From Theobroma cacao (taxonomy: Eukaryota; Streptophyta; Magnoliopsida; Malvales; Malvaceae), in the NCBI RefSeq assembly GCF_000208745.1, contig NC_030854.1, positions 21,689,411-21,753,410 of the forward strand: a DNA stretch of 64,000 nucleotides, written 5' to 3'. Below, in pieces: positions 12,266 through 23,829 of the stretch. The position numbers and the translations under genes were made by a program. Under the pieces are notes generated by a model that ran no database searches, had not been told where the DNA came from, and was given only the letters and a program-made list of their open reading frames with translations. Every line of letters starts with the position of its first letter. The stretch's first letter is position 1.

Positions 12266-14278
12266 TGATAGATGTATAGGTGGTGAGCCCTCTAACAAGG
12301 GTAAAGAGATTGTGCCCGAAGACCAGGAATAGGAGTATATCGAACTCCTAGTTCTGTGAGTAACTTTACTATCGTCTTAAAAATCTAAAGTGGTTTTTAT
12401 CCTATTTTGTGAATTTCATGGAAAATGAATTAAATGATTAATTTTTTGGTTTTATAAACTAAATGTGATTTAATGAAATGATTTCATAAATTATTTTAAA
12501 ATTGAATAATGGCTTTGAAAATAGAGTAATTGGAGACCATTTGATGTATTGTGAATTTATGGTTCTAATTGATTGGCTTGTGACAATATTGGCATGAATG
12601 GCTGAATTGGTATTTGTGTTGAAATGTATAAATTGTTGTTTGCCTTGATAGGTTGGATAATGATAAAATTGCCATGTCATGCTGTTAAATTTTATTGTAT
12701 GGTGGGTTTAGCTTGCTGCAGTGGGTTGGTTCTGTGGACTAGTCTATTAGAGGGGCACGAAACCTGGTCATATTTTTACCTCGGTTGGAGAGGCGAGTAG
12801 GGTAACTCCCGAGGTATAACTTTTAGAGTTCACTTCACGCCAAACCACCACGTGAAGGCGAACTCAACTAATGCCAAGGAACGGCTATATTTTCAAAATA
12901 AAAATATGATTTATGAGTACGTAACTTTTTAATAGCCTTGGCAGACTCGGTTTGGGATAGCCCTCGGCCAAGGTATCCCTGATGACTAAGTAAGATAATG
13001 ATTTTGGCACGAGCCAAAGTTTTAAGAAATTCATAAGCCAAGTTAATTACTCGATTTATATGAATTGATTTTATTTGGTTTAAACAAATTGATTTTATTT
13101 AAACTGTTTTATCTGTCTCTATTTACTCGACTTTAGATGTTTTAAATGGTATCCGTTTACTCACTGGGATTTTATAATCTCACCACTCTCCTTTCCAACC
13201 ATTTCAGGCCCGAGGTAGCTTGTGGATGGCAGATATCGTCAAGGATTATAGTCAACTTTACTACTCCAAAAACACTGTAGGTTTACTGCCTTTGTGCACT
13301 TTTGTTCCTTGGGGGCCCACGAGTCACTGTAAAGTAAATTTCATATCCCGATTATCTGTATTATAGTACGTATAAATTTATTTAGCTTTTACATTACAAA
13401 AATTATTTACCTATGACTCTATAAATATTGTTTTACAAGAAATTAGAATATTTTATTGAATATTTTTATTTTATTCAAATAGTTGCAATATCATTTTTAA
13501 TAAATGTTTTAGACACCCAAATTTATTTTAAATCATGAAATATGTGTTTTCCACTCATCTACTACATTTTTAGTTGGGGTTCGAAAAATTTCGAGAAAAA
13601 ATGACAAAAACACCCTTATGAGGTGAAAATTATTTTTTCACAGTTTTGAAAAGGAAAAAGCTTAAAATTCTTTAAAAACGAGGTTTGGCGATGATTACTC
13701 ATAGGGGAGATAAAAAAATGATACTAAAGCCTTGCAGGGTTCCGGTTGGCACTCCGGGTAAAGAATGTCTATCTGGACATCGCGGTAATTATCACAGACT
13801 CGAACGGAGTATCGGGTCGTGACATATTTGTTAAGTTTTTAAGGGGAAAGACCTTTTAGGAAGGGAATGTCCTTATTTCAAGCATTGTAATGGCTATTGG
13901 TAGAATACATGTAAAATCTCGTAAACTTTTTATTGAGGGTGAGCAGTTGGCGGTTTATTGGGCTTCTCACTGATGAAGGTATGTTTGTAGTGACTCATCT
14001 ATGGCTGCCCCTATGGCCCGACAATGGTGTGTCTTGGTCCCTTTGTACTCATTTTCATATTAATAAAACATTTTCTTTCTTGTGGCTTAGTGGTTGCGTA
14101 TATGGCATTTTTTATGCCTTATGATTTCGATGTGCTTTGCCTTAGTCTAATTTGTTGCTATTGCTGATGTTTGATCAGACATAAATTAGTTATTGGCTAG
14201 CTTGTGTGGAAGCGTCCACTCAAGCCCCACACATACTATATCATACTTAAGTGAAGGAGCGTAGTTCGTGACACCAAG

Positions 14279-15410
14279 CCTCGAATGATGTCTTGTTGTT
14301 CAATGCATGAGTGGGGAGCATATTGAGTAGATATATTTCTATATTGGCAGCTTACCCTAAGTTTTTTAAGTAAATTCTTCACTGAACACCAAGAACCTAG
14401 ACATCTCTAGAATTATCCTATATTTTCTCGTACTTATACCATTTTGTTATGGAGAATATGGTGCAGTTAATTGATAAAAGATGCCTTCTTTGCTTAAATG
14501 CTGGATAAAATCTTTGAACGTATACTCACCTCCATCATTAGACTTCAAAATCTTGATCTTGCAACCTATCTCTAATTCCACCTTGGCTCTGAAGGTCAAG
14601 AACAATTGGAAGACTTAGACTTGTGATTTGTGTTTCAGAAAGTATACCCAATAGATTCTAGATAGATCATCAATGAAAATAAAATAGTATTTGGTCCCAT
14701 GCAAAGACTCTATGCTCATAGGACCCCCACATCTGAGGGAACCAGAATGAGCCTATTTTTTACTCTATTAATACTTAAAAAAGGATAAGGCTTCTTGGAC
14801 AACTTACCTTGTTGACATGCATTACAAACTATGCATTTATTAGATAACTTTGGCAAGTTTTTAAGCAAACCAAAAGTCCTTACTTGCTTGTGTAAGAAAC
14901 AGTTACTTTTACGTGCTTGTGTAAGAAACAGTAGCAATGGTCGAGCCTTTTATACCATAAACCCATTTCCTCTTAATTAGCAAGAGTAGCTTGCAAGATA
15001 ACTTCATTCCAATTCATAAAGAAGCACCTCTTTCACATTGGTATTGTCATCAAGTACTAGCTTGATGGATCAATATAGCGTATCCATTGTCTTTAAAGAG
15101 TAAGGCATAGGAATTTTCTTCCATTTGCCCAACACTAGTAATAGAAGGAACCAAGACGACATCGAAAATATACCTGCACCTTGAAAAAGCCTGCACGCTG
15201 ACTATGCTTGAAGGTAAACTCCATTACCAATTTTAATTCTCGACTGGTAATGTTTATCCAAGTCAACAAACATGGTTTTAGAAGGGGTCATATGATTTAA
15301 ATGACCATTATCGAGGAGTCATTGATGGTTGTCAATTTCATACTTGGAATTGAACAATACCATGAAAAGAGTTTCCTTTGCTATTTCAACTTTCTCAGTG
15401 ACTTGAGCAG
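14279..15410 (-). pseudogene. Ty1/copia pol 5' half of E7: protease and integrase N-terminus
   Basis: Continuation of the reverse copia pol split by the CCAAG-flanked insertion. The protease region lies at about 15390-15220; its active-site triplet reads D-N-G (15304-15312) where copia proteases normally have D-S/T-G. The gag-pre-integrase zinc-binding region follows, with the CIVCNACQQGK block at about 14840-14790. Multiple stops break the frame. The integrase catalytic part is poorly readable here. Confidence 0.65.
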
Positions 15411-15637
15411 TTCGTTTTTTTTTTTTGGTGAACAAGGTTAATTTTTACAACATGTATATCATCTCATTACATACCCTACACTTTTCATTAGCTCTAACCA
15501 ACAATTTTCTTTAGCATTATTGTTTTTCTAATAGAAAATACGAACCTTCTATTTTACTTTTCTTGTTAAAAGATAGACCTAAGTAGGTAAATCGCTTGTC
15601 TTTTCCTCAAACATTCTTTCTATTGCCATCATCGAAG

Positions 15638-15755
15638 GTTTTTTTTTTGGTTTTATAATTGGGGATAGGGAAATTCAAACCTTACTCTTTAGACAAGAGA
15701 TTATACACCAATCAATGAACTAAATGCTCAGATGTGCCAGGGTGCGCTACCATAA
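15638..15755 (-). mobile_element. Probable tRNA-derived SINE
   Basis: Read on the minus strand, this segment has a tRNA-like A-box region (TAGTTCATTGATTGG, near 15722-15708), a B-box-like GGTTTGAATTTCC (15681-15669) about 40 nt downstream, and ends in an A-rich tail (plus-strand T run 15639-15648). That spacing and the 3' A tail are typical of plant SINEs. I did not find a convincing target-site duplication. A second T run at about 15416-15429 may be the tail of another decayed copy. Confidence 0.45.
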
Positions 15756-15859
15756 AATGTTTGCTTTCCCTTTCTTCTTAATAACAAAAGCATTTTCAAC
15801 GTTGGTATCTTGCCGTGTTGTCCTATTTTGCTCAGTAGCCTAGAGTGCACTTACTAATT

Positions 15860-16378
15860 CAAAAATTCAAAGGTTTGTGAGTCTGGGGTTTTTGTAAAGG
15901 CACCAATCGTGGCGAAGTTGAAAACTCCATTGAGGTGAATCACCAATCTTGGCAAGGTTGAAAACCCCATTAAGGTGAAAATAGTCAAAATCCCACTTTG
16001 GTTAGTTAGGTTAAAGATACTAAAACCTCTTACTCTTTAAAAAGAACCTAGAAAAATAAGCACTCATACTTAAAAAAATATTATTTATTAACTCTCAACT
16101 TCAATGTCTCATAACTAAGCCTAACAGTTCTATTTATAGTGTTATAAGCCCACATCCTATTAAAATTCTCCTTCTAGTTGTCCAATACAATTAAAATAGT
16201 TAACAAGAGATTTAAATAAATACAACATGACTAGCCTAATCAAATAATAATCCTTAAAAGAATTAAAATCTTAAAAAAAAAAAGAAAAGAGTCCAAATTT
16301 AAATAAAATAAAAAAACTCCTAAATAAGCTAAAATTAGCAAAAACTAAATTAAATAAAATAGAATCCGTTCAATTTGA
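15860..16378 (-). mobile_element. LTR-like insertion within E7 gag, with 40 bp tandem repeat
   Basis: The E7 gag stops matching at about 16378 and the sequence becomes AT-rich and noncoding. On the minus strand it has a TATA box (TATAAATAG, about 16140-16132). A 40 bp unit occurs twice at 15901-15940 and 15941-15980 (CACCAATCGTGGCGAAGTTG start). It looks like an LTR or the leader of a short retroelement. Ends and target duplication are not resolved. Confidence 0.4.
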
Positions 16379-16925
16379 TAAGTCCTTGAATTGTTCCAAG
16401 GATGAGATCGTGTTTTCCAATTTGTCTAGTAGACTGATCAAAATCTTATCCACTACTCTTATCTTTGGAAAAGCTTCTCATAACAACCGAATTTGGTTTA
16501 CCAGGCACATGATTCTGTCGATATACTCCTTCACGCTTTGAGTGTCGTTCATTATAAGTAGTTCAAATTTCCTTCTAAGGTTTAGAGTTTGCATTTTCCT
16601 GGTTCTTGTAAAACCTTGGAATTCTTCTTGAAGTTTATCCCAAGCCTCCTTTGCTGATTTGCATCCTATTATCTTGCTGAATATTGTTTTTGAGATAGCA
16701 GAATGTAAGAATGACAAGGCCTTATACCGCTTAGCTACTTCCTCAGTATACTGTCGCACTTGCGCAATAGTGGCATTGTCTCTCAATGCTTTTGGCTCAG
16801 CATCATACTCAACAACGCTCGAGAGATCATAACCTCTAAGGTATGCTTTCATTTTGATAGCCCACACGAATTAATTGTTCCCATCAAAGACTAGTGGAGC
16901 TTGATGAGAAATTATAAGTGTTGTC
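16379..16925 (-). pseudogene. Ty1/copia gag (UBN2-type) of E7
   Basis: Reverse-strand gag with an open stretch at 16867-16478. It carries the plant copia gag signature: FDG near the start, WAIKMKAYL, AKEAWDKLQEEFQG and a terminal YIDRIMCLVNQIR block. This is the retrotransposon gag domain also called UBN2/DUF4219. One stop replaces the Tyr before FVWAIK. The C-terminal zinc knuckle is not visible because the region is displaced by the insertion at 15860-16378. Gag would form the cytoplasmic virus-like particle. Confidence 0.78.
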
Positions 16926-16999
16926 ATTTGAAAGGTATGTAGGTGTACACTATTTCAGAAGGTTACTGGAGATTGTTTGAGGTATGTATGGTCCTTCAA

Positions 17000-18487
17000 G
17001 GATCGATTGACAAATATGATACCATGCTAATGTTCTAACACAATTGAGAAGGTGAAGCGAATATAGGCTCTGTTGAGCATACATGAAACAGAGGCAAACA
17101 AAGCACTCGAAAGACAAGAAAAAGGAAAATATTTTCTAATAAGGCTAACACACTTCATTAAGATGAAAACACAAGTTGAAATACACTGTGTACATGTTTG
17201 ACACATGTAGAAGGAAGGAAAACAAGTGTCTAGTTCATGATCATGCAAAGCAACACGCATTATGTTGCTAAGACAAAGAAGCGTATCTGTAAACAATACA
17301 ACGAAGGAAACTGAGATGAAATATCATTACACGTGCAGTGAGTCTTCATGCAAGTGTTGACATTAACATTTCAAACATAAAAAGATAAAGATCATAATAC
17401 AAGTTCATACAAGAACTTATTTCAAATCATGAAAATTTATTTCTGATAGCTTATCTGATACTAATATTGCATCAAGGAATTCAAATTTTCTTATTCTAAT
17501 AAAGATTCAAAGAGAAGAGCAAATGGGAACACAAGGAATACCTAGCATCAATAATGAACATTCTATTTGAAATGTATTCTGAAGAATCATGGATTAAGTA
17601 TTGGACTACTGATGCTAATGCAGGATTTGGTGTACCAAATGTTCTTAGGGATAGTTCTCTTAGCCACATTTGTTAGCCAGTCCTTCTTTATAAGAGTTTG
17701 TGTGATCTTAGATTTGAAAAGTCCAGGAGATATCGAGTTCACTCAGATTTTATAAATCCCCAGTTCAGTAGCCATGCTCTGCAAAGCCATCCTTGTCATT
17801 TTCTAATGATAGAAATTCATCATTCTACAAAACCAGAAGAAAAGTATAATATCATTGTATACAAAAGTTGGAGCACAAAACAATAAAACTGACAAGAAGA
17901 TGACATATGAAATTACGAACTAAAAACCAGTCAGAGGTCGTCTTGATGGGAATCTGGGTTTTTACTTTTTATCTTACTAAAAGGAAACTAAGGAATTGAA
18001 GAACATTAAGTTTCAATCTTCCCCAACAGTTATTCTATTGTTGATTGCTTAAAACATGCACAACACAGTTAGGTTCCACATGAACTGCAAAGGCGTAGTT
18101 TCTCAAAAGAAATTTCCAGTCATTACTATTTCATCGAGAAAAATAGAGGATAAAATTTTATTAAAATATGAAAAATGAAATGATTTTGAAAATAATTAAC
18201 CACTTCAAAAAGCGATAGGAGAAAATAAACTTGAATATAGTTGCCTATTTTACATATTTTTCCTCATATTTGATAAAGTAAATAAATAAATGAGTCACTT
18301 CATAGGCAGTCCAGATTATCATATGAAAAATGAACATTGACCATATGTATCAAAGGTATGGTTTCACGTCTTACATAATTGACCCTCTCCAATATAAAGG
18401 AAGAGCCATACCAAACAATCGGCTTATCAAGCTCAAAGATCTTATCAACTAACAAACTAGTTTCTATTCTTAGATTAAGTGTGAATG
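17000..18487. other. Noncoding flank between E7 gag and E4
   Basis: On the minus strand, TTAGCATGGTATCATATTTG lies at about 17033-17014. It contains a TGGTATCA primer-site-like core just upstream of E7 gag, so the E7 5' LTR may start near 17034. I cannot find the matching far LTR end. The rest is AT-rich. The short open stretches around 17567-17886 overlap in different frames with no recognisable domain. This, with 53397-55207, is the best candidate for non-element host sequence in the window. Confidence 0.35.
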
Positions 18488-18658
18488 GTATCTATTAGCT
18501 TTATCATCGATCCATGTTTTAATATGACAAAAGTTAATGATCAAAATGTGAATATATAAGTGCATTAGAACTTTACAAAATCCCTCAGCATTTGTTTGAA
18601 AAATTGATTAAGTATTTGAATCTCAAATATGTTGAAAAAGGCATGAACTAATCCAAGG

Positions 18659-19303
18659 TATCGAGACCTCATGTGACAGTTCAAGATCCTAAGCTTTACA
18701 TGGCTCTAAAAACAACCTAAGGAAAAAGGTTTTCTAGTGAGCATCGAGACTTCGTTCATTGAAAGACCAAATTCTAGAAGACAAGTACTAAAGTATCGAG
18801 ACCTAAACATCAAGTATCAAGATGGCTTCTCAGAAAAGCTAAATTCCATAGAGCAAGTCCAAATGTGTTGAGACACAAACTTCAATTTATCGAGACTTTG
18901 CTTTCAATCTTCAGATTCTAGAGAAGAAGTCCAAAAGTATCAAGACCAGAGCATCAACACATCGAGACTTCACCTTCAAACATCAATTTCAAGAGAAGAA
19001 GTGTCAAGGTATTGAGACACCTTGAAGAAGTATCGAGACTTTATCTTTAGAGCATAATATTCCAAAGAACAAGTGTTCAAGTATCAAGATGAGCTTGCAA
19101 AGTATCAAGCATCATCTTTAGACATGGTTTTCTAGAGAGCAAGTTGTTATGTATCGAGACAATGCCACAAAAGCATTGAAACATGCCTTAATATGAAAAT
19201 TATCAAAGAAGAACAAGTATCAAGACATGCAATTCAAGCATCAAGACATCGGTTAAGATTGGCAATTAGAGTATCGAGACTCAAATTATAGGTATCAATA
19301 CTT
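18659..19303 (+). repeat. U3 motif array, consensus GTATCGAGAC, about 19 copies
   Basis: Variants such as GTATCGAGAC, GCATCGAGAC, GTATCAAGAC and GTATTGAGAC recur every 25-45 bp, spaced irregularly by unrelated sequence, upstream of the LTR TATA box. The same motif recurs in the E4 internal region before ORF3 (23345-23520) and in the inverted 3' LTR remnant (56055-56608, as GTCTCGATAC). Irregular spacing argues for dispersed binding sites rather than a simple tandem repeat. Confidence 0.8.
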
Positions 19304-19388
19304 CATATCAAACAAGCCAAAAAAGGAAAGATTTAATGGCTAGAATTTTGAATCAATGTCTTTAAACAGTTATGATAAGGCTCCTACA

Positions 19389-19397
19389 TATAAATAG
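19389..19397 (+). promoter_or_regulatory. LTR TATA box (TATAAATAG) of E4
   Basis: TATAAATAG lies directly downstream of the GTATCGAGAC array and about 1.39 kb before the end of the LTR (about 0.69 kb without the MITE). Its place between U3 and R matches the LTR promoter of plant retrotransposons. Confidence 0.6.
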
Positions 19398-20015
19398 AAG
19401 GCTGGAACACGTTTTTGATAAGAGAGAACCCCAAGAGAAGATATTCCAAGCAAGAGTGAAGATTTCAAGAGAAAATTCTTTCAACCTCAACTTTAAATCA
19501 AGTGTTCATCTATCTTTGCTTACTTGAGCTTAAAGTTCTGCTACTCCTTGGTTAAGCTTTCATCCTCTTTTAGTATTAATTGATTTATTCAGCCTCATTA
19601 CAGTTATTCTTGCACTTAAACTTAATCATCTTGTAATCTTTGTAAAGGTTATACCTTACCCTAGAAAGGTAGAGTGTTGAGCGTGGTTATACCTTAACCC
19701 ATTTGAGAAGGTAGTGTTGATAGGTCATGCCTTAGCTAGAGTAAAAGGTAAAGAGTTGTGCTAGATCCATAAAAGGCATTGAAGGTTGTGCTTGATCCAT
19801 AAAAGGCATTGTAAATGTTGTGCTTGATCCATAAAAGACAATGTTGTAAAGGTTATGCTTGAGCCTTAAAAAGTAGTTTTCTATAGTGGATTACAAACTT
19901 TTTAATGATCCAAGGGAGAGGATGTAGGCATCAAGACCGAACCTTTATAAATCTTATGCTATCTTCTTGTTTGCTTATATTCCTCTTTATTTTCATTCAC
20001 TCCTTAAAACATTTA

Positions 20016-20712
20016 GGTGGCGTTAGATACTTTACAATGTAATGTGATTATAGGTAATATGATTGCAAGCAATGTGCTTGCAGGGAAGTTAATATTGTAG
20101 TGTTTGATATATAAGCAAAGTAATGATTAAAATGCAGGGATGATAACATTGTAGTGTTTAGTTTACAAATACTTTGCCGAGAATATAATGTCAATTTTCA
20201 AAATTACCCCTATTATTAAAATGCAAGGTTAATATACTTTTTTTATTAGTAATTTTTATATAATATTATCTCTTAAATATATTTTTAACGTCATATATTT
20301 TATTTTTATTTTTTATTATAATCTTATATATTTTATTTTCATTTCTTAATATAATTTTCTATATTATATATTTTATTTTAATTTTTTTCCTTAAAAGATA
20401 ATATAAATTTTATTGATAGTCACCATGATTACTGATAATAATAAAATACATCCATCGAAATCTATATATGAAAAAAAAAGTTGTATCATTGCAAAATGTT
20501 TTTAAGAAAGGAACAAAGTTGAAGGGCAAAAATATCTTTAATAACATTACAGAATGCAATGCAATATGATTGCATTGGTTTTGGGGTGCAATCACATTAC
20601 AGCATTGCAATCTTACATTGCAACTGTTTGTTGCAAAATAAACACTACAATGTAATTTAATTAGGCACATTGCAGGGAATGTGCTCTCACTTCCTTCATA
20701 CCAAACGTTACC
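20016..20712. mobile_element. Tourist-like MITE (PIF/Harbinger-type) in the E4 5' LTR
   Basis: A 697 bp AT-rich noncoding unit with imperfect terminal inverted repeats (GGTGGCGTTAGATA at the left; GGTAACGTTTGGTA as reverse complement of the right end). It has a 3 bp TTA target duplication (20013-20015, 20713-20715), as expected for PIF/Harbinger MITEs. Inner inverted motifs around ACAATGTAATGTGATT and its complement also occur. It is absent from the E4 3' LTR remnant (about 55250-55300), so it inserted after E4. Confidence 0.78.
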
Positions 20713-20777
20713 TTAGGTTTAAAATACTTAGTTCACCCCTTCTTGAGTTCTATCTTTTGAGCTAACCAACTAACAAT

Positions 20778-20788
20778 TGGTATCAGAG
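20778..20788 (+). promoter_or_regulatory. E4 primer-binding site (initiator tRNA-Met type)
   Basis: TGGTATCAGAG begins 2 bases after the LTR end ACA and is complementary to the 3' end of plant initiator tRNA-Met, the usual primer of Ty1/copia reverse transcription. It fixes the 5' LTR/internal boundary of E4. Confidence 0.85.
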
Positions 20789-20850
20789 TTTTGGTTTCAA
20801 TTTTTAGATTTAAATACCTTGAGTAAAGACCCATTTAGAGCTCAAAGGCC

Positions 20851-22556
20851 ATGGCAATGCATTCTACAACACTCCCTTAGGTGAGGGACAATCTATGGTA
20901 AGATCTCTTTTATTTAATGGTGTAAATTATTCTTATTAGAAAAGGAAGATGGAAATGTTTACACAAGCTCATAAGATAGACATTTGGACCATTATTTTAA
21001 GAGGCTCTTATGTCCCTATTAAGATCATAGATGATAGGTTAGTTTTGAAACCTAAGAAAGATAAGGATGATAGAGACAAAAAGCTTGTGAAAGAAATGCT
21101 AAAACTATCAATACCTTCTATTGTGCACTAGGTTCTGATGAGTTTAATAGAGTGTCCATGTGTGATAATGCTAAAAAAGTGTGGGACACTCTAGAAATTG
21201 TATATGAAGGAACTACTCAAGTCAAGAAGTCAAAAATAGGATTACTATGAGTTATTTAGGATGAAAGATGGAGAAAAAATAATCCAAATGTATAATAGAT
21301 TCACGAACATTATTGTTGGGTTGAAACATCATGTGAAACACTTCCCAAATGCGCAATTGATAAAAATGTTGTTGTATAGTTTTCCTAAAGAATGGAGACT
21401 TAAAGTGAAAACCATAGAAAAGGCTAAAAACTTGAATACCTTTAGGCTAGATGAACTTGTAGGCTCACTTCATAGTTATGAAATGCCACTTAAACACAAG
21501 AGTGAGAGAGAAAAAGCATTGAAAGAGAAAGACAAGTCCAAGGGTATTGCTCTTAAAGCAACTTGAGAAGATGATAAAAAGTGTATAGAAAGTGGTGAAA
21601 AGGAGGAAGATAAGGAGATAGCATTATTAACTAGGAAGTTTAATAGATTTTTGAAAAACAAATAAAATGATAGACATAACAAATCATTTAAAAGAAACGC
21701 ATCAAGAAGAGACATGCTAAAGAATGATCATGGGAGAAACCATATTATTTGCTACTAGTGTGGGAAGCCATGTCATACTAAATATGAATGCTCAAGTGTG
21801 AACACGACCCACTTTAAAAATCTTAAGAAGAGAGTAATGATGGTTGCATAGAGTGATAGTGATGAATCACTAAGTAAAAAAAATGATGAAGTTGCCAACA
21901 TATGCTTCATAACTCTTGAGGAGCACAAGGTACACTCAAACTTTTATGCTTCATCTTTATATAAACTAAATGATGATTCTTATACATTTGAAGAATTACT
22001 AGATACATTTGATGAATTAGCTCTTAAGTTTGAATGCATGAAAATTAAAGCATAAAAACATGATTTCTAAGCTAAAAAGTGCAAATGAATTTCTAACCAA
22101 AATTAAAATTGCGTTACAAAATAAGGTGTCTAGCTTGAAAGAGGAAGTATGCACTTTAAAAAAAAAACCAAAATGAGAATTTGCGTGAACCATACTCTAA
22201 AATGAACAATAGTTCATAAAAATTAAGTGACATGCTAAAGTCTCAAAAGGCATTCTTCGATAAGGAAGGCCTAGGTTATAATGGGACACAAAAAGAAACT
22301 CACCTTAAGAACTTTTTTGTAAAAGGAAATGAAAAATATGATGCAAATAATGTGTGCATATGTTGTCATAACATTAGTCACTCTATTTATTTTTGTCCTT
22401 TGAGAGCTATTACGCATAGAGGTAAGGTGAATAAGAATATCCTAACATCTAAAGGGAACAAGCCTCTCCATGGTAAGGTTGTAAGAATGGAATAGGTTCC
22501 AAAAGGAACCAAAGTAGTGAGCCTTAACACTTATAGATCCAAGAAAACTTGATACA
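20851..22556 (+). pseudogene. Sirevirus-type gag of E4
   Basis: Starts at ATG 20851 and carries the same opening layout as E6 gag (a GEGQS block, then LLFNGVNYSY). The UBN2 region is at about 20900-21480 with a KVWDTLE block. The second open stretch (21261-21566) has YNRFTNI and LLYSFPKEW blocks. Two zinc-knuckle remnants are visible: CGKPCHTKYEC near 21758 (first Cys region preceded by a stop) and CICCHNISHSIYFC at about 22360-22400. The terminus has the family VPKGT block near 22500. Stops and frameshifts (e.g. 20877, 20938, 21129) break it. No protease follows. Confidence 0.72.
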
Positions 22557-23829
22557 AAAAGCAAATGAAATTGATTCTTGTAATCAAGTTAGAAAAATAA
22601 ATAACAAGGTTTCAAATAATTAAATGCTTCTTTAACATGCATTAAAAAAGGACATGAAAAGCCTTGAGATGAATCTTGTCAATGATGAGTTAATGAGAAT
22701 GATGTTGAATTGATAAAGTCTTCATAAGCCAGAAGTTCAATGAGATGAAGAAGAGACAAGAATTACTCATCCTAGAAAAAGGAAATTATACAAATCATAA
22801 GTGCAAGGAAAATGTTCAAAAACTTGGCATATAATGAACATAAATTCATGTCACACTCAAACAAGTACTTCATCGAAATGTGACAAGATGAGTAAGGTAA
22901 GTTTTCAAATGAAAAGCTCATAACTTGCCTATTGTTTTATGTAAGATCTTAGTATAGGGTTGATACACCGCCTCAAAATTTCTTCTTGCTAATGTGTGTT
23001 CAATAATTGATTAATACTCTCATGCATTCTTGATAGCATTTTTTTAAAATTTCTTTTTGTTGGTTTATTGATACTATTAACACCATGTAAGTGTGTGCAT
23101 GTTGTTGATCGAGCATATCATGACATATCATTCATACACATATTATGAGAATTCATCCAACCCTTAATGAATTTTTGAAAACATCACTTGCATAGGTCCA
23201 AAAATGATTTTTAAATGAGGTTTTGGTCCAAAATTGATCATATTTTTTACTTATAAATGTTTAAGGACCATCACATGATTTTTTAGAGTAAAAAACATTG
23301 TTTTTTGATGAGTTATAGAGATAAGGTTTCAAGATTGAACTTTAGTATCTCAATAGTTTTCAGAATCTCAATAATCTCACCAAATGTATTGAGATGTTGT
23401 GAAGCATTGACTAGGTTCTGATACTTTTACACCATGTATCAAGACTTAACACTCAACAACAAAAAGTAACAAAACACCTCGATTAATGTATCGAAACTTT
23501 CTTTGAACGTATCGATACCATTAAGCGAAAAGTAAAAATTTGGTAGACCTTTGAGTGTTTTTTTAGTTCTTTTTCGTTATAGAAAGCCATTTTCCCATTT
23601 TCCTTCACAATTATTCATTTCCTTTTAATTTTTCTCTGAAAAATCCCTCAATATTCTTAAATCCTTTCACATTTACACTTCAAACCAATCACGCCTTGCA
23701 CAAAAGGGTCGCCAAATGTCAACGACTCAATAAGGAAGATGACTCTTTTTCACGAGTAACAAACAATTTCTCTAAAAATTTTCAAACCAGAATCAATTAA
23801 AGAGGCATAGAGATTCCTTTTCTACTTTT
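22557..23829 (+). other. E4 gag-ORF3 spacer lacking any pol, with motif array
   Basis: Where E1 and E2 have about 3 kb of protease, integrase, RT and RNase H, E4 has only about 1.3 kb without any recognisable pol block in any frame. The last part (about 23345-23520) repeats the E4 LTR motif as GTATCAAGAC, GTATCGAAAC, GTATCGATAC and inverted forms. This is the same relative position, just before ORF3, at which E1 and E2 carry their own LTR motifs. Confidence 0.65.
23345..23520 (+). repeat. Pre-ORF3 copy of the E4 U3 motif array
   Basis: At least six variants of TATCGAGAC or its inverse (TATCTCAATA, ATTGAGATG, GTATCAAGAC, CCTCGATTA, GTATCGAAAC, GTATCGATACC) lie within 180 bp upstream of the E4 ORF3. 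The motif otherwise occurs in this window essentially only in the E4 LTRs. Confidence 0.6.

Larger units (their letters stand above)
9317..13824 (+). mobile_element. Solo LTR, 2.9 kb family, expanded by a nested insertion
   Basis: Same family as 3983-6921 and 50303-53244, in forward orientation: starts TGTCAAGCCTGACC and ends GTATCGGGTCGTGACA. The flanks ATATT and TATTT overlap as a 5 bp duplication whose exact frame is ambiguous by one base. It is 4508 bp rather than about 2940 bp because it holds an LTR-like insertion (about 10836-12265) and a 122 bp duplication around an N. GGCAAAATAGTCATTTTGC-type near-palindromes occur at about 9570 and 9715. No pol domain is present. Confidence 0.8.
9185..14273. 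mobile_element. Short solo LTR (about 0.58 kb net) inserted in E7 integrase, itself split
   Basis: The left part 9185-9316 starts TGTCATGAGCC and the right part 13825-14273 ends GTTCGTGACA. The 5 bp CCAAG is duplicated outside both ends (9180-9184 and 14274-14278). Joining across it keeps the E7 integrase region collinear. The two parts are separated by the 4.5 kb unit at 9317-13824, so this element is older than that one. No internal coding region is seen, so it is a solo LTR or another short noncoding element. Confidence 0.7.
18493..20775 (+). repeat. 5' LTR of nonautonomous Sirevirus-type element E4
   Basis: Starts TATTAGCTTTATC (TGTTAGTTTTATA in the 3' copy at 25512) and ends AACCAACTAACA next to a primer site. 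The 5 bp before it is GTATC; the E4 far end, found inverted at 55208, is flanked by GATAT, which reads ATATC on the other strand. U3 holds about 19 GTATCGAGAC motifs (18659-19303) and a TATA box at 19389. R-U5 has short repeats of the kind GCTTGATCCATAAAAGGCA. Net length is about 1.59 kb, because a 697 bp MITE is inserted at 20016-20712. Confidence 0.85.

Noticed and set aside
15660..15735. A functional tRNA gene on the minus strand
   Set aside because: A- and B-box-like sequences are present but no cloverleaf with a proper anticodon stem. The A-rich tail points to a SINE.
17567..17886. Two overlapping 62-codon frames as a host exon
   Set aside because: Different frames, no recognisable domain, no clear splice signals. 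Kept only as possible host DNA.
18659..19303. Regularly recurring GTATCGAGAC as a CRISPR-like array
   Set aside because: Motifs are about 10 bp, degenerate and irregularly spaced, within a eukaryotic LTR. No repeat-spacer structure and no cas genes.
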